Origin: Flavobacteriaceae bacterium
GTDB lineage: Bacteria > Bacteroidota > Bacteroidia > Flavobacteriales > Flavobacteriaceae
Length of the DNA stretch: 64,000 nucleotides
Assembly (NCBI GenBank): GCA_947491985.1
Contig: CANLLR010000002.1
Coordinates: forward strand, 94,289 to 158,288
Reading direction: 5' to 3'
Each line of letters begins with the position of its first letter. The stretch's first letter is position 1. Made by a program: the position numbers and the translations under genes. The notes beneath the pieces were generated by a model. It was not told the origin of the DNA, did not search any database, and saw only the letters and a list, made by a program, of their open reading frames with translations. This document shows, one piece after another, positions 26,869 to 36,231 of the stretch.

Positions 26869-28341
26869 TTATTTTTCAATTATCGGTAGCAAAACCGTAA
26901 AAGTGGTTCCAACTCCGAGTTCGGTTTCAAAAGTAATAGTTCCTTTGTAATTTTCGATAATATTTTTGATAATTCCCAATCCCAACCCCATGCCGCTATT
27001 TTTAGTGGTGAATTTAGGTTCGAAAATATACTCTCGATTGTCAAATTCGATGCCAGTTCCGTTGTCTTTTACAATGATATATACGTCGTTATTTTCTTCT
27101 TTAACCGTAACTACAACTGATTTTTCCGTTTGGTTTTCGGGGATGGATTGAATCGCATTTTTAACCAAATTGGTGATAATTCGAATCAATTGTGTTCGAT
27201 CTAATTTGGCAATAATTTCTTCTTTTTTACTTTCAAAAACAACAAAATCTTCATTAAAGATATCCAATGCTAGTTCGACCACATCGACCACATTTAAGTT
27301 TTCATTTTGTTGCGCCGGCATCGAAGCAAAGTTCGAAAATGCCGAAGCCACAGCACTCATCGTATCAATTTGCTGAATGAGTGTTTTCGAATAATCGTTG
27401 AGTTTTTGATTCAGATTGGGATCGTTCGCATCAAATTTTCTTTGAAAACTTTGCACGGTTAAACGCATTGGAGTAAGCGGATTTTTAATTTCGTGCGCCA
27501 CTTGTTTTGCCATTTCGCGCCATGCTTGTTCACGCTCTGATTGTGCTAACATTACAGCACTTTCTTCCAATTTATCCACCATTTTATTGTAAGCAGAAAT
27601 AAGCGAATTGATTTCGCGGCTGTTGGCTTCGATGACAATTTTTTCGTTTTTTTGATTCAGACTTGTCTCATTGATTTTGTCGGAAATGGTTTTCAGTGAT
27701 TTGGTGATGTAACTCGCTAAAAAATACGCTAAACCAAACGCAATGACCAACATGAACGAATAGACTTGACTTAATTTGATTAAGAAATTTTGGAGTTCTT
27801 CTTCATAAAACCCATCATCTTCTACATACGGAATGTTCAATATCCCTAAGGGTTTGAATTTATCGTCTTTAATCTGACTGAACGACGAACGGTTTTTTAT
27901 TCCATCAATACTTTTTATATCAACGTAGCGTTTTTCGATTGACGATTGCACAAGTTTGATGATGTATTTCGGAATGGCAGGCGAAACCGTATCAATAGAA
28001 AAAGATCCTTTAGACGATTTTAGCAATTTCCCATTCAAACTGTAAATATTGATATCCAAGTTATGAATGTCGGCCAGTTCGTGAATTTTATCTTTAAAAA
28101 TATAAGGTAAATTGTTTTGTGTTAGCGGATAAGTGGTGTTTGATAGCACATAATTAATGTGTTCTTTTATCGCGTTTTCTTTCCGATCGAGACGTTCTTG
28201 ATGGTATTCTTTGGCTTCGTTTTTAAATTGAATAATCGAAATGGACGCCATCAAAACCGAGGCAATTAATATCAATACAATCATCGAAAGGAAAATCCTG
28301 ATTCGCAATGAAAGCATCGATATTTTGAAGTTTTTGAACAC
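26869..28341 (-). CDS. Membrane sensor histidine kinase (NtrY-like)
   Basis: The protein is 490 residues with two transmembrane helices (about 12-32 and 197-217) around a periplasmic sensor region, then a HAMP-like segment, the dimerisation H-box QVAHEIKNPLTPMRL (phospho-acceptor His283), and the ATPase N-, G1- and G2-boxes (NLVKNAIQSIP, DNGTGIEF, GMGLGLGIIKN). No response-regulator gene is nearby. It starts directly at the hemJ stop (28341/28342), so it is probably the last gene of a hemH-hemJ-kinase transcript. Its signal and partner are unknown. Confidence 0.92.
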   Translation of the reverse strand: MFKNFKISMLSLRIRIFLSMIVLILIASVLMASISIIQFKNEAKEYHQERLDRKENAIKEHINYVLSNTTYPLTQNNLPYIFKDKIHELADIHNLDINIYSLNGKLLKSSKGSFSIDTVSPAIPKYIIKLVQSSIEKRYVDIKSIDGIKNRSSFSQIKDDKFKPLGILNIPYVEDDGFYEEELQNFLIKLSQVYSFMLVIAFGLAYFLASYITKSLKTISDKINETSLNQKNEKIVIEANSREINSLISAYNKMVDKLEESAVMLAQSEREQAWREMAKQVAHEIKNPLTPMRLTVQSFQRKFDANDPNLNQKLNDYSKTLIQQIDTMSAVASAFSNFASMPAQQNENLNVVDVVELALDIFNEDFVVFESKKEEIIAKLDRTQLIRIITNLVKNAIQSIPENQTEKSVVVTVKEENNDVYIIVKDNGTGIEFDNREYIFEPKFTTKNSGMGLGLGIIKNIIENYKGTITFETELGVGTTFTVLLPIIEK

Positions 28342-28899
28342 TTACGATTTGTTTTTTGCTCTTATTTTTTTGTAAATTTTAAATCCAGTCATTAAAAGTA
28401 ACGAAAATAAAACAATACCAATGACACCATAGATCCAGTTGAATGCATTTTTTAAAATGACTAAAAAAACAACGGCAAATAGTATAATGGTGGCGACTTC
28501 ATTCCACAATCGCATAAAGTTTGAGCTGTACTTCACTTCGTCTTTTTGCAATTGGTTGTAGATCTGATGGCATTTGAATTGGTACAAATAAAGTACAAAA
28601 ACAAAGCCAAGTTTAACATGCATCCATGGCATTTGTATCCACGCTTTGCCCATTTCGGTAAAAAACAACAGCCAAAAAGCAAAAATACTGGCTAAAATCG
28701 AGCTTGGCCAAGTAATGATATACCACAAACGGTAGGTCATTATTTTGTATTGTTTTTGCAGAATTTCTCTTTCAGGTGAAGGTTTTTCGTTGGCTTCAAT
28801 TTGGTACACAAACAACCGTACAATATAAAACAAACCTGCAAACCAAGTGATTACAAAGATGAGGTGAAGCGATTTTATGTAGTTGTAAAGTTCCATCAA
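28342..28899 (-). CDS. hemJ: Protoporphyrinogen IX oxidase, HemJ type
   Basis: HemJ oxidises protoporphyrinogen IX to protoporphyrin IX, the step before iron insertion. The 185-residue membrane protein has four main hydrophobic helices plus a C-terminal one, the invariant N-terminal histidine in YIKSLHLIFVITWFAGLFY (His12) and a second conserved region MPWMHVKLGFV with His and Lys. CopD-family proteins share the fold, but the position next to hemH supports HemJ. The kinase follows without a gap, and hemH lies 19 bp upstream. Confidence 0.9.
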   Translation of the reverse strand: MMELYNYIKSLHLIFVITWFAGLFYIVRLFVYQIEANEKPSPEREILQKQYKIMTYRLWYIITWPSSILASIFAFWLLFFTEMGKAWIQMPWMHVKLGFVFVLYLYQFKCHQIYNQLQKDEVKYSSNFMRLWNEVATIILFAVVFLVILKNAFNWIYGVIGIVLFSLLLMTGFKIYKKIRAKNKS

Positions 28900-28918
28900 A
28901 AGTCTTTTTTTCTTTGCT

Positions 28919-29953
28919 CTATTTTCTTTCTTCTTTCTTCCAATCTTTTATCCAATGGGCAACGGTTGCACACCACTCATCGCCATCATTCATACACGGA
29001 ATCGCCATAAATTCTTCTCCACCATGGTGCAAAAATTCTTCGTTGGCTTCCATCGCGATTTCTTCTAAGGTTTCTAGACAATCAGAAACAAAAGCAGGAG
29101 TCACCACAGCCAATTTCTTAATACCTTTTGCTGGCATTTTGTTGATTTCAACATCCGTATATGGGGTTAACCATTTGTCGCCTGCCAATCGCGACTGAAA
29201 CGTTTGACTGTATTTGCCTTCTGGAATTCCGAGGTATTTTACTACTTGCTTTGTCGTTTCATAACATTGATGACGGTAACAAAATTCGTGCGCCGGTGAA
29301 GGCGTGTTGCAGCAAGATCCATCAATGGCACAATGTGATTTGGTGATGTCGGTTTTACGAATATGACGTTTCGGAATACCGTGATACGAAAATAACAAAT
29401 GATCGTATTCGAAAGTGTCTAAATGTGCTTTTATCGAATTCGCCAACGCTTTGATGTAGCCTTCTTTGTTGTAAAAAGCAGGCACATTGGTAAATTTCAT
29501 TTCTGGAAAATGTTTCTGACGCAGTTCTTCAGCCAAAACTACAATAGTTGTGGTCGAAGCCATTGCATGTTGCGGATACAAAGGAAAAAGCATCACTTCT
29601 TTCACGCCTTTATCGTGCAATTCTTGCAATCCTTTTAAGATGGTCATCGTTCCGTAACGCATCGCTAAAGCTACTGGAATGTCTACTTGTGCTTGTACTT
29701 TTTTCTGCATGCGTTGCGAAATTACAACTAGTGGCGAACCTTCGTCCCACCATATTCGGGCATACGCTGCCGCTGATTTTTTTGGACGCGTTTGCAAAAT
29801 AATGCCACGAACCAATAATGCACGCAATAAAAACGGTACGTCGATGACGTATTTGTCCATTAAAAATTCATCTAAATAAGGCTTAACATCTTTTGGGGTT
29901 GGACTTTCGGGCGAGCCTAAATTTACCAGTAATACTCCTTTCATTTGTTGCAA
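28919..29953 (-). CDS. hemH: Ferrochelatase
   Basis: Ferrochelatase inserts Fe2+ into protoporphyrin IX to make protoheme. The 344-residue protein has the N-terminal GVLLVNLGSPESP, the catalytic histidine in LLFSYHGIPKRH, the substrate segment around FQSRLAGDKWLTPYTD and the conserved glutamate in CLETLEEIAMEA. Four cysteines near residues 205-230 (CAIDGSCC, CYRHQC) may ligate an iron-sulfur cluster, as in some bacterial ferrochelatases; this is inference. First gene of the leftward heme operon. Confidence 0.96.
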   Translation of the reverse strand: MQQMKGVLLVNLGSPESPTPKDVKPYLDEFLMDKYVIDVPFLLRALLVRGIILQTRPKKSAAAYARIWWDEGSPLVVISQRMQKKVQAQVDIPVALAMRYGTMTILKGLQELHDKGVKEVMLFPLYPQHAMASTTTIVVLAEELRQKHFPEMKFTNVPAFYNKEGYIKALANSIKAHLDTFEYDHLLFSYHGIPKRHIRKTDITKSHCAIDGSCCNTPSPAHEFCYRHQCYETTKQVVKYLGIPEGKYSQTFQSRLAGDKWLTPYTDVEINKMPAKGIKKLAVVTPAFVSDCLETLEEIAMEANEEFLHHGGEEFMAIPCMNDGDEWCATVAHWIKDWKKEERK

Positions 29954-30058
29954 TTTTAATTTTGATAAAAGTAAGTATTCTTACTTTTTGAGTTTTTAGA
30001 TTAACAATTAATTAGTTGTTGTTTGATATACGTAATCGAATGAAAATGGATTTTAATT

Positions 30059-30931
30059 TTAACCATTCTGATTCAAATTCATCAAGTATTTTTTTGGTGT
30101 TGTTGCAAATTTCTTTTTAAAGGCCGCAATAAAGTGACTTCCGGTGCTGTAGCCAATTTTTAAGCCCACTTCGTTTACATTATATGAACCGCTGTCGAGC
30201 AATTGCCGCGCGTAATCCATTTTGTAGTCGAATAAAAATCCGTACACCGTATCGCCATAAATTTGTTTGAAACCCATTTTTAGTTTTTTCAAACTCAAGC
30301 CCACTTGTTCCGAAAGATCTTCCAAACCCGGCGGTTCCGCCATATTGGCAATCATGATTTCTTTGGCTTTTTTAATTTTCATCACGTTGTCTTCGTCAAT
30401 TAAAAACGGACATTGCTCTGCATTTTGATCTTCTGAACGATTGAAATACAAGCTCAATAATTCATAGCCTTTACCTTTATAATAGAGGTTTTTAATAGAC
30501 GGATTTAAATTGTAATGAAAAAGTTGACTGAGTACGATAGCCATCGACGGACTGATATCGCCTTCTTTGTAATACTTTTTGTCTTTGTTTTCATCACTCA
30601 AGAACGGAATATGGTCGGCTTCATTAGAAAACAAACCGTGAAACTTTTGAATGGAAATAATTACTGAAATCACCCACGTATTGGGAGCCAATTCTAAATT
30701 TAAAGGCAATTCTTTTTGTGGATTGTAAAACAATAATGACTTTTCATCTTTCAATTCTAAGGCATAATTTCCTTCATTGAACACAAATTTTGCTTTTCCT
30801 TTGATGCCAAAGTGAAATTGTATAAGCCCTTGATTTACGTGCCTTTTCACGTGAAAATTTTCATTTCTGTCGTTTTGAAAACGAATTAAGGTAAAATCAT
30901 TTTCGATTGTTATAACTTCTTGAGAACCCAT
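30059..30931 (-). CDS. AraC-family transcriptional regulator in the heme gene locus
   Basis: The protein is 290 residues from the ATG at 30931 (MGSQEVITIEND). It has an N-terminal cupin-like ligand domain (about 10-150) and a C-terminal double helix-turn-helix (about 195-288; LSEQVGLSLKKLKMGFKQIYG and NEVGLKIGYSTGSHFIAAFK). The frame stays open for 69 more codons upstream to 31138, but that extension is Leu/Ile/Lys-rich, contains a -7 box and runs into the hemA promoter, so it is not used. Divergence from hemA suggests control of heme or iron genes; this is untested. Confidence 0.88.
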   Translation of the reverse strand: MGSQEVITIENDFTLIRFQNDRNENFHVKRHVNQGLIQFHFGIKGKAKFVFNEGNYALELKDEKSLLFYNPQKELPLNLELAPNTWVISVIISIQKFHGLFSNEADHIPFLSDENKDKKYYKEGDISPSMAIVLSQLFHYNLNPSIKNLYYKGKGYELLSLYFNRSEDQNAEQCPFLIDEDNVMKIKKAKEIMIANMAEPPGLEDLSEQVGLSLKKLKMGFKQIYGDTVYGFLFDYKMDYARQLLDSGSYNVNEVGLKIGYSTGSHFIAAFKKKFATTPKKYLMNLNQNG

Positions 30932-31023
30932 AGCGACATTTTTTCGTATATGATTTGGAAACCAACATCCAATCTTATTTAGAATTAATCTACATAATAA
31001 ATTGTAAAGACTTGATTCTAGTG

Positions 31024-31031
31024 CAAATTTA
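31024..31031 (-). promoter_or_regulatory. Likely -7 box of the AraC-type regulator gene
   Basis: CAAATTTA reads TAAATTTG on the minus strand, a full TAnnTTTG match 93 bp before the ATG at 30931. No clear -33 TTG precedes it. It supports the shorter protein start. Confidence 0.4.
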
Positions 31032-31111
31032 GAATAAATAACGCTATAAAGTCGATTTTGTTTTAAAAATTCGTAGAGCGATACAAAAAGTCCCTCTAGC
31101 GTTGTTTTTAT

Positions 31112-31143
31112 GAAAAGGATAGTAATAATTTTGTTCAACTTTT
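31112..31143 (+). promoter_or_regulatory. Promoter of the hemACDEFB series
   Basis: TTG at 31112-31114 and TAATTTTG at 31136-31143 are 21 bp apart. Transcription near 31148 leaves about 10 nt before the ATG at 31158 or 25 nt before a second in-frame ATG at 31173. Confidence 0.65.
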
Positions 31144-31157
31144 ACGCAAAGTAACTT

Positions 31158-32417
31158 ATGGAAAATTTTAATATGTCGAAACACCCTACTTTTTATGTCC
31201 TAGGTTTAAGTTATAAAAAAGCAGACGCAGCAATACGAGGTAAGTTTAGTTTAGACGCTACAGCAAAAGCAACGTTGCTGATACAAGCCGAAGCCGAAGG
31301 AATAGAATCTTTGATTGTTACCTCTACCTGTAATAGGACTGAGATTTACGGTTTTGCACAACATCCCTATCAATTAATCAAATTACTTTGTGAGAACAGT
31401 AAAGGTAGCGTTGAAGAATTTCAAGAAGTAGCTTATATCTATAAAAATCAAGAAGCCATCAACCACATGTTTCGCGTGGGAACGGGTTTAGACAGTCAGA
31501 TTTTGGGTGATTTTGAAATCATTAGCCAAATAAAAATAGCGTTTAACGAAAGCAAATCGAACGGATTGGTCAATTCCTTTATGGAGCGATTGGTCAATTC
31601 GGTTATTCAAGCGAGTAAAAAAATCAAAACCGAAACCGATATTTCTTCAGGAGCCACTTCGGTTTCTTTTGCATCCGTACAATACATCATTCGTAATGTT
31701 CAAGACATTTCGAACAAAAACATTTTACTTTTCGGAACCGGAAAAATTGGAAGAAATACCTGCGAAAATTTAGTCAAACACACCAAACACGAACAAATTA
31801 CCTTGATCAACAGAACCAAAGATAAAGCCGAACGATTGGCTCAAAAATTGGATGTAGTTGTAAAAGATTACGCCGATTTACAACTCGAATTGCAAAAAGC
31901 AGACGTTGTGGTTGTGGCAACAGGAGCGCAAAATCCTACCATTGACAAAGCAATTTTGAACCTGAAAAAACCGTTGTTAATTTTGGATTTATCCATTCCA
32001 AAAAACGTTCACGAAAATGTAAAAGACATCGAAGGCGTGACATTGATTCACTTGGATCATTTATCACAAATGACAGACGAAACATTGGAAAACCGTAAAC
32101 TTCATATTCCGGCTGCCGAAGCTATAATTGATGAAATTAAGGCAGAGTTTATAGCGTGGACCAAAAACAGAAAATTTGCTCCGACCATTCAAGCGTTGAA
32201 AGAAAAATTGAATTCTATTAAAGACGGTGAATTGAATTTTCAACGTAAAAAAATGTCTAATTTTGACGAACAACAAGCCGAGTTAATTAGCAATAGAATC
32301 ATTCAAAAAATCACCAACCATTTCGTTAATCATCTAAAAGAAGGCGAATCCATGGACGAAGGTATTGAATGGATTGAAAAAGTGTTTCAGTTGGAACAAG
32401 AAAAATCATTTTTTTAA
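31158..32417 (+). CDS. hemA: Glutamyl-tRNA reductase
   Basis: The enzyme reduces Glu-tRNA(Glu) with NADPH to glutamate-1-semialdehyde, the first committed step of C5-pathway heme synthesis. At 419 residues it has the catalytic cysteine in STCNRTEIYG (Cys58), the SQILGDFEI region, an NADPH-binding Rossmann domain with LLFGTGKIGRN (about 192-202), and a helical dimerisation tail. The partner enzyme HemL is not in the window. An alternative ATG five codons later (MSKHPTFYV) is possible. Heads the rightward heme genes. Confidence 0.96.
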   Translation: MENFNMSKHPTFYVLGLSYKKADAAIRGKFSLDATAKATLLIQAEAEGIESLIVTSTCNRTEIYGFAQHPYQLIKLLCENSKGSVEEFQEVAYIYKNQEAINHMFRVGTGLDSQILGDFEIISQIKIAFNESKSNGLVNSFMERLVNSVIQASKKIKTETDISSGATSVSFASVQYIIRNVQDISNKNILLFGTGKIGRNTCENLVKHTKHEQITLINRTKDKAERLAQKLDVVVKDYADLQLELQKADVVVVATGAQNPTIDKAILNLKKPLLILDLSIPKNVHENVKDIEGVTLIHLDHLSQMTDETLENRKLHIPAAEAIIDEIKAEFIAWTKNRKFAPTIQALKEKLNSIKDGELNFQRKKMSNFDEQQAELISNRIIQKITNHFVNHLKEGESMDEGIEWIEKVFQLEQEKSFF

Positions 32418-32426
32418 AAAGAAAGA

Positions 32427-32514
32427 TACGAATTACACGAATTAAAACGAATTCGTGTGATTGATTGAATTACACAAAATAAATAATTTGTGAAAATTTG
32501 TGAAATTCGTGTAA
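32427..32514. repeat. ACACGAATT-type intergenic repeat upstream of hemC
   Basis: It contains the perfect inverted repeat ACACGAATT (32435-32443) / AATTCGTGT (32450-32458) and ends in AATTTGTGAAATTCGTGT (32496-32513). It fills the 109 bp between hemA and hemC and could fold in the transcript. Confidence 0.7.
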
Positions 32515-32526
32515 AAATAAAATAAC

Positions 32527-33453
32527 GTGGCTGAAAAAACAATACGTATAGGAACTCGTGACAGTGAATTAGCACTTTGGCAAGCACACACCGTTCAAAA
32601 GCAGTTACACGATTTGGGTTTTAAAACAACCATCGTAGCTGTAAAATCACAAGGCGATATCATTCTCGATAAACCTTTATACGAACTCGGAATCACTGGA
32701 ATTTTTACCAAAACACTCGACATCGCCATGATAAATGGAGAGGTAGATATTGCGGTTCATTCAATGAAAGATGTTCCCACCGCTTTGCCAATCGGAATTG
32801 CGCAAGCCGCCGTTTTAGTACGCGCCAATGTGTTGGATATCTTAGTCCACAAAGGCAACCTAGATTTTCTAAAAAGTAATGCCACCATTGCAACTGGAAG
32901 TTTGCGTCGACAAGCACAATGGTGGAACAAATATCCAAATCATAAAGTGGTCGATTTGCGAGGGAATGTCAATACACGATTGCAAAAATTACAAGACAAC
33001 ACTTGGAACGGAGCTGTTTTTGCAGCAGCAGGATTGGAGCGTTTGAACCTGAAACCAGAAAGTTTTATCAATCTCGATTGGATGATTCCAGCGCCAGCAC
33101 AAGGCGCTATGGTTGTTGTTGCCATGGCAGATGATAACTTTACATTAGATGCTTTATCGCAACTCAATCATATTGAAACTGAAATTTGCACCTACATCGA
33201 AAGACAATTTTTGAAAACGCTCGAAGGCGGATGTACTGCGCCCATCGGTGCCATTGCTACCTATAATGAAAAGGAAGACACCATCGATTTTAAAGGTGTT
33301 TTACTATCGATTAATGGAAAACAAAAATTAGATATTGAAAAAAAAGTTGATATTTCAGAATGGAAAAAACTAGGTTTCAACGCTGCAATTGAAATACTAC
33401 AAAACGGAGGAATGCAATTGATGCAACAAATTAAAATCGATTTAAAAAAATAA
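32527..33453 (+). CDS. hemC: Hydroxymethylbilane synthase (porphobilinogen deaminase)
   Basis: HemC polymerises four porphobilinogen units on a dipyrromethane cofactor. The 308-residue protein shows the substrate-binding motif VHSMKDVPT, the arginine-rich GSLRRQAQ and DLRGNVNTRLQKL segments, and the cofactor-attachment cysteine in LEGGCTAPIGA (Cys236). The start is GTG at 32527, giving AEKTIRIGTRDSELALWQA directly after. The next gene begins 3 bp after the stop, also with GTG. Confidence 0.96.
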   Translation: MAEKTIRIGTRDSELALWQAHTVQKQLHDLGFKTTIVAVKSQGDIILDKPLYELGITGIFTKTLDIAMINGEVDIAVHSMKDVPTALPIGIAQAAVLVRANVLDILVHKGNLDFLKSNATIATGSLRRQAQWWNKYPNHKVVDLRGNVNTRLQKLQDNTWNGAVFAAAGLERLNLKPESFINLDWMIPAPAQGAMVVVAMADDNFTLDALSQLNHIETEICTYIERQFLKTLEGGCTAPIGAIATYNEKEDTIDFKGVLLSINGKQKLDIEKKVDISEWKKLGFNAAIEILQNGGMQLMQQIKIDLKK

Positions 33454-33456
33454 TTC

Positions 33457-34125
33457 GTGGCAACAACCAGTAACATAGTATCCACCAAAAAGCTTTTACC
33501 AAATCAAAAGCAACTTTTATTAGATGCCAATATTACGGTATTTGACAAGGATTTTATCGAAATAAAAATCAAAAATTTTGAACTAGTCAATGTCAATCAA
33601 AACCTAATTTTTACCAGTCAAAACGCCGTTCAAAGTGTTTTACAGCATCCAAAATGTGGCGAGTTACAAGGTAAAAATGTATTTTGTGTCGGAATCAAAA
33701 CCAAAGAATTTTTAGAAGAAAACGGATCGGAAGTAGCTGTTTATACCGATTATGCTTCCGATTTAGCCGAAATAATTTCGCTCATTTATGCCGATGAAAC
33801 GTTTACTTTCTTTTGTGGTAATTTACGTAAAGATATTTTGCCCAATACGTTACATAAAAACGGAATTATTTTTAACGAAATAGAAGTGTATGAAACCAAC
33901 AGCACCTCTCACAAAATACAAACGAAAGCCGATGGCATTTTATTTTTCAGTCCATCAGCAGTCGAAAGTTATTTAAAAAACAATACTATAAAACACGAAA
34001 CCTGTTTCTGCATCGGCGAAACCTCAGCAGAAGCCTTACAAAATAAAAAAGTAAAAAACATTGTAATTGCAGAATCACCATCAATAGAGAATGTAATTGC
34101 TGAAGTGATAGAATATTATAATTAA
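33457..34125 (+). CDS. hemD: Uroporphyrinogen-III synthase
   Basis: HemD closes hydroxymethylbilane to uroporphyrinogen III with inversion of ring D. The family is poorly conserved. The 222-residue protein shows the expected two-domain alternation, with [12 protein letters not shown] (about 49-60) in the first half, and [11 protein letters not shown] (about 165-175) plus [10 protein letters not shown] (about 184-193) in the second. It starts with GTG 3 bp after hemC and is followed by hemE, so the assignment is firm from context. Confidence 0.92.
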   Translation: MATTSNIVSTKKLLPNQKQLLLDANITVFDKDFIEIKIKNFELVNVNQNLIFTSQNAVQSVLQHPKCGELQGKNVFCVGIKTKEFLEENGSEVAVYTDYASDLAEIISLIYADETFTFFCGNLRKDILPNTLHKNGIIFNEIEVYETNSTSHKIQTKADGILFFSPSAVESYLKNNTIKHETCFCIGETSAEALQNKKVKNIVIAESPSIENVIAEVIEYYN

Positions 34126-34175
34126 AACAAGACCTGGCAGGTGTAAAACAACAGAAAGGTTTAAATAAAAAAGAT

Positions 34176-35201
34176 ATGATTAAAAACGACCTATTTTTAA
34201 GAGCCTTAAACAACGAAACCGTAGAACGTCCTCCTGTTTGGATGATGCGTCAAGCAGGACGTTATTTACCCGAATTCAGAGCCTTGCGCGACAAATACGA
34301 TTTTTTTACGCGTTGTGAAACGCCCGAATTAGCAGCCGAAATTACAGTGCAACCGATCCGAATTGTACATCCCGATGCAGCGATTTTATTCTCTGATATT
34401 TTGGTGGTGCCACGCGCGATGGGAATTCATGTAGAATTAAAAGACAATCTCGGACCGATTATTCCGAATCCAATTCGCACCATGGAACACGTCAATCAAG
34501 TCATTGTTCCCGATGTGAATGAAACTTTAGGCTATGTTTTTGACGCGATTAAATTAACCAAACAAATGTTGAACGATGAGGTGCCATTGATTGGTTTCGC
34601 CGGTTCACCATGGACTATTTTTTGTTATGTTGTAGAAGGAAAAGGATCAAAAAGTTTCGATACAGCCAAAGGATTTTGCTTCTCAAATCCAGTTGCTGCG
34701 CACACGTTGTTACAAAAAATTACCGATACCACTATTTTATATTTGAAAGAAAAAGTAAAAGCAGGTTGCAACGCCATTCAAATTTTTGATTCCTGGGGAG
34801 GCATGTTATCGCCAGTAGATTACAACGAATTTTCATGGCAATACATCAATCAAATTGTTGAGGCCTTGGCTGATGATACCAAAGTAATTGTCTTCGGAAA
34901 AGGATGTTGGTTTGCTCTTGGCGACATGGCTAAAAGTAAAGCCTCAGCATTGGGAGTGGATTGGACATGTTCGGCTAGAAATGCTCGTTATTTGACAGGT
35001 GGAAAAATCACTTTACAAGGAAATTTCGATCCGAGTCGATTGCTGTCTCCTATTCCAACCATCAAAAAAATGGCACATCAAATGATAGACGAATTTGGGA
35101 AGGACAATTATATTGTAAATTTAGGACACGGAATTTTACCTAATATTCCTGTTGATCACGCGAAGGCATTTATTGAAGCAGTTAAAGAATATAATCAATA
35201 G
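34176..35201 (+). CDS. hemE: Uroporphyrinogen decarboxylase
   Basis: HemE removes four carboxyl groups from uroporphyrinogen III to give coproporphyrinogen III. The 341-residue protein has the signature [17 protein letters not shown] near the N-terminus (about 19-35), the catalytic aspartate region [23 protein letters not shown] and the C-terminal [14 protein letters not shown]. The 50 bp before it include GACCTGGCAGGTGT, which looks like half of a REP-type palindrome. It is followed by hemF. Confidence 0.97.
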   Translation: MIKNDLFLRALNNETVERPPVWMMRQAGRYLPEFRALRDKYDFFTRCETPELAAEITVQPIRIVHPDAAILFSDILVVPRAMGIHVELKDNLGPIIPNPIRTMEHVNQVIVPDVNETLGYVFDAIKLTKQMLNDEVPLIGFAGSPWTIFCYVVEGKGSKSFDTAKGFCFSNPVAAHTLLQKITDTTILYLKEKVKAGCNAIQIFDSWGGMLSPVDYNEFSWQYINQIVEALADDTKVIVFGKGCWFALGDMAKSKASALGVDWTCSARNARYLTGGKITLQGNFDPSRLLSPIPTIKKMAHQMIDEFGKDNYIVNLGHGILPNIPVDHAKAFIEAVKEYNQ

Positions 35202-35249
35202 CGACCGAGTATCTGAGATATCAAACTCAGTAATTCAGCAACTCAAAAA

Positions 35250-36152
35250 ATGAAAGATAAATTCTACCAATACATACTTCAACTACAAGATCAAATTACT
35301 TCTAAATTAGAAGAGGTTGATGGCGTTGCCAAATTTCATGAAGACATTTGGACTCGCCCTGAAGGCGGCGGCGGACGAACACGAGTCATAGAAAACGGAA
35401 ACGTTTTTGAAAAAGGCGGCGTTAATATTTCGGCTGTTCATGGCCAATTGCCCGAAGCTATGCAAAAAATGTTCCACGTGGGAGAAGCTGATTTTTTTGC
35501 CTGTGGATTGAGTTTGGTCATTCATCCTAAAAGTCCAATGGTGCCCACCGTTCATGCCAATTGGCGGTATTTCGAAATGTATGATGACATTGGAAATGTC
35601 ATCAATTCATGGTTTGGTGGCGGACAAGATTTGACTCCGTATTATCTTTTTGAAGAAGATGCGAAACATTTTCACCAAACGTGTAAAACAGTGTGTGACA
35701 AACATAATCCCGAGTTTTATCTCAAATTTAAAAAACAATGTGATGCGTATTTTTGGAACGCTCATCGTAACGAAGCTCGAGGCATCGGAGGATTGTTCTT
35801 CGATTATTGCAAAGCTACCGATGCAATGTCTATGCAAGATTGGTGCCATTTTGTAACCGAAGTCGGCAATGGTTTCCTTGAAGCCTATGTTCCCATTGTA
35901 GAAAAGAGAAAAGATTTACCCTATGCATCGGAACAAAAAACCTGGCAAGAAATTCGCCGCGGTCGGTATGTCGAATTCAACTTAGTGCATGATAAAGGCA
36001 CTTTATTCGGACTCAAAACCAACGGTCGCATTGAAAGCATTTTGATGAGTTTGCCACCACACGTGCAATGGGTGTATGATCATCATCCAGAGGCGGGAAG
36101 TGATGAAGAAAAACTAATTCAAGTATTAGAAAAACCAAAAGATTGGATATAA
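35250..36152 (+). CDS. hemF: Oxygen-dependent coproporphyrinogen-III oxidase
   Basis: HemF converts coproporphyrinogen III to protoporphyrinogen IX with O2. The 300-residue protein shows the RPEGGGGRTRVIENG motif (about 42-56), the conserved HANWRYFE segment, GGGQDLTPYYLFEEDAKHFH with metal/substrate residues, and the FDYCKATD and RRGRYVEFNLVHDKGTLFGL regions. The presence of HemF rather than only HemN indicates aerobic heme synthesis. It lies 48 bp after hemE. Confidence 0.97.
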   Translation: MKDKFYQYILQLQDQITSKLEEVDGVAKFHEDIWTRPEGGGGRTRVIENGNVFEKGGVNISAVHGQLPEAMQKMFHVGEADFFACGLSLVIHPKSPMVPTVHANWRYFEMYDDIGNVINSWFGGGQDLTPYYLFEEDAKHFHQTCKTVCDKHNPEFYLKFKKQCDAYFWNAHRNEARGIGGLFFDYCKATDAMSMQDWCHFVTEVGNGFLEAYVPIVEKRKDLPYASEQKTWQEIRRGRYVEFNLVHDKGTLFGLKTNGRIESILMSLPPHVQWVYDHHPEAGSDEEKLIQVLEKPKDWI

Positions 36153-36160
36153 ATTAATCA

Positions 36161-36217
36161 TACCATTAAGAAATTAAGGAGCATTTAGGCCTAATTTTTC
36201 TTAATATCTAAATGGTA
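36161..36217. repeat. Imperfect inverted repeat between hemF and hemB
   Basis: TACCATTAAGAAATTAAG at 36161-36178 is nearly complementary to TTAATATCTAAATGGTA at 36201-36217, around a centre with AGGCCT. It resembles degraded intergenic palindromes common in these genomes and could form a hairpin in the hem transcript. Confidence 0.6.
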
Positions 36218-36231
36218 ATAAACAAAAAAAC

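Noticed and set aside
34126..34175. Second REP of the RAYT family before hemE
   Set aside because: Only GACCTGGCAGGT is palindromic and it differs from the RAYT-flanking REP; too short to assign.
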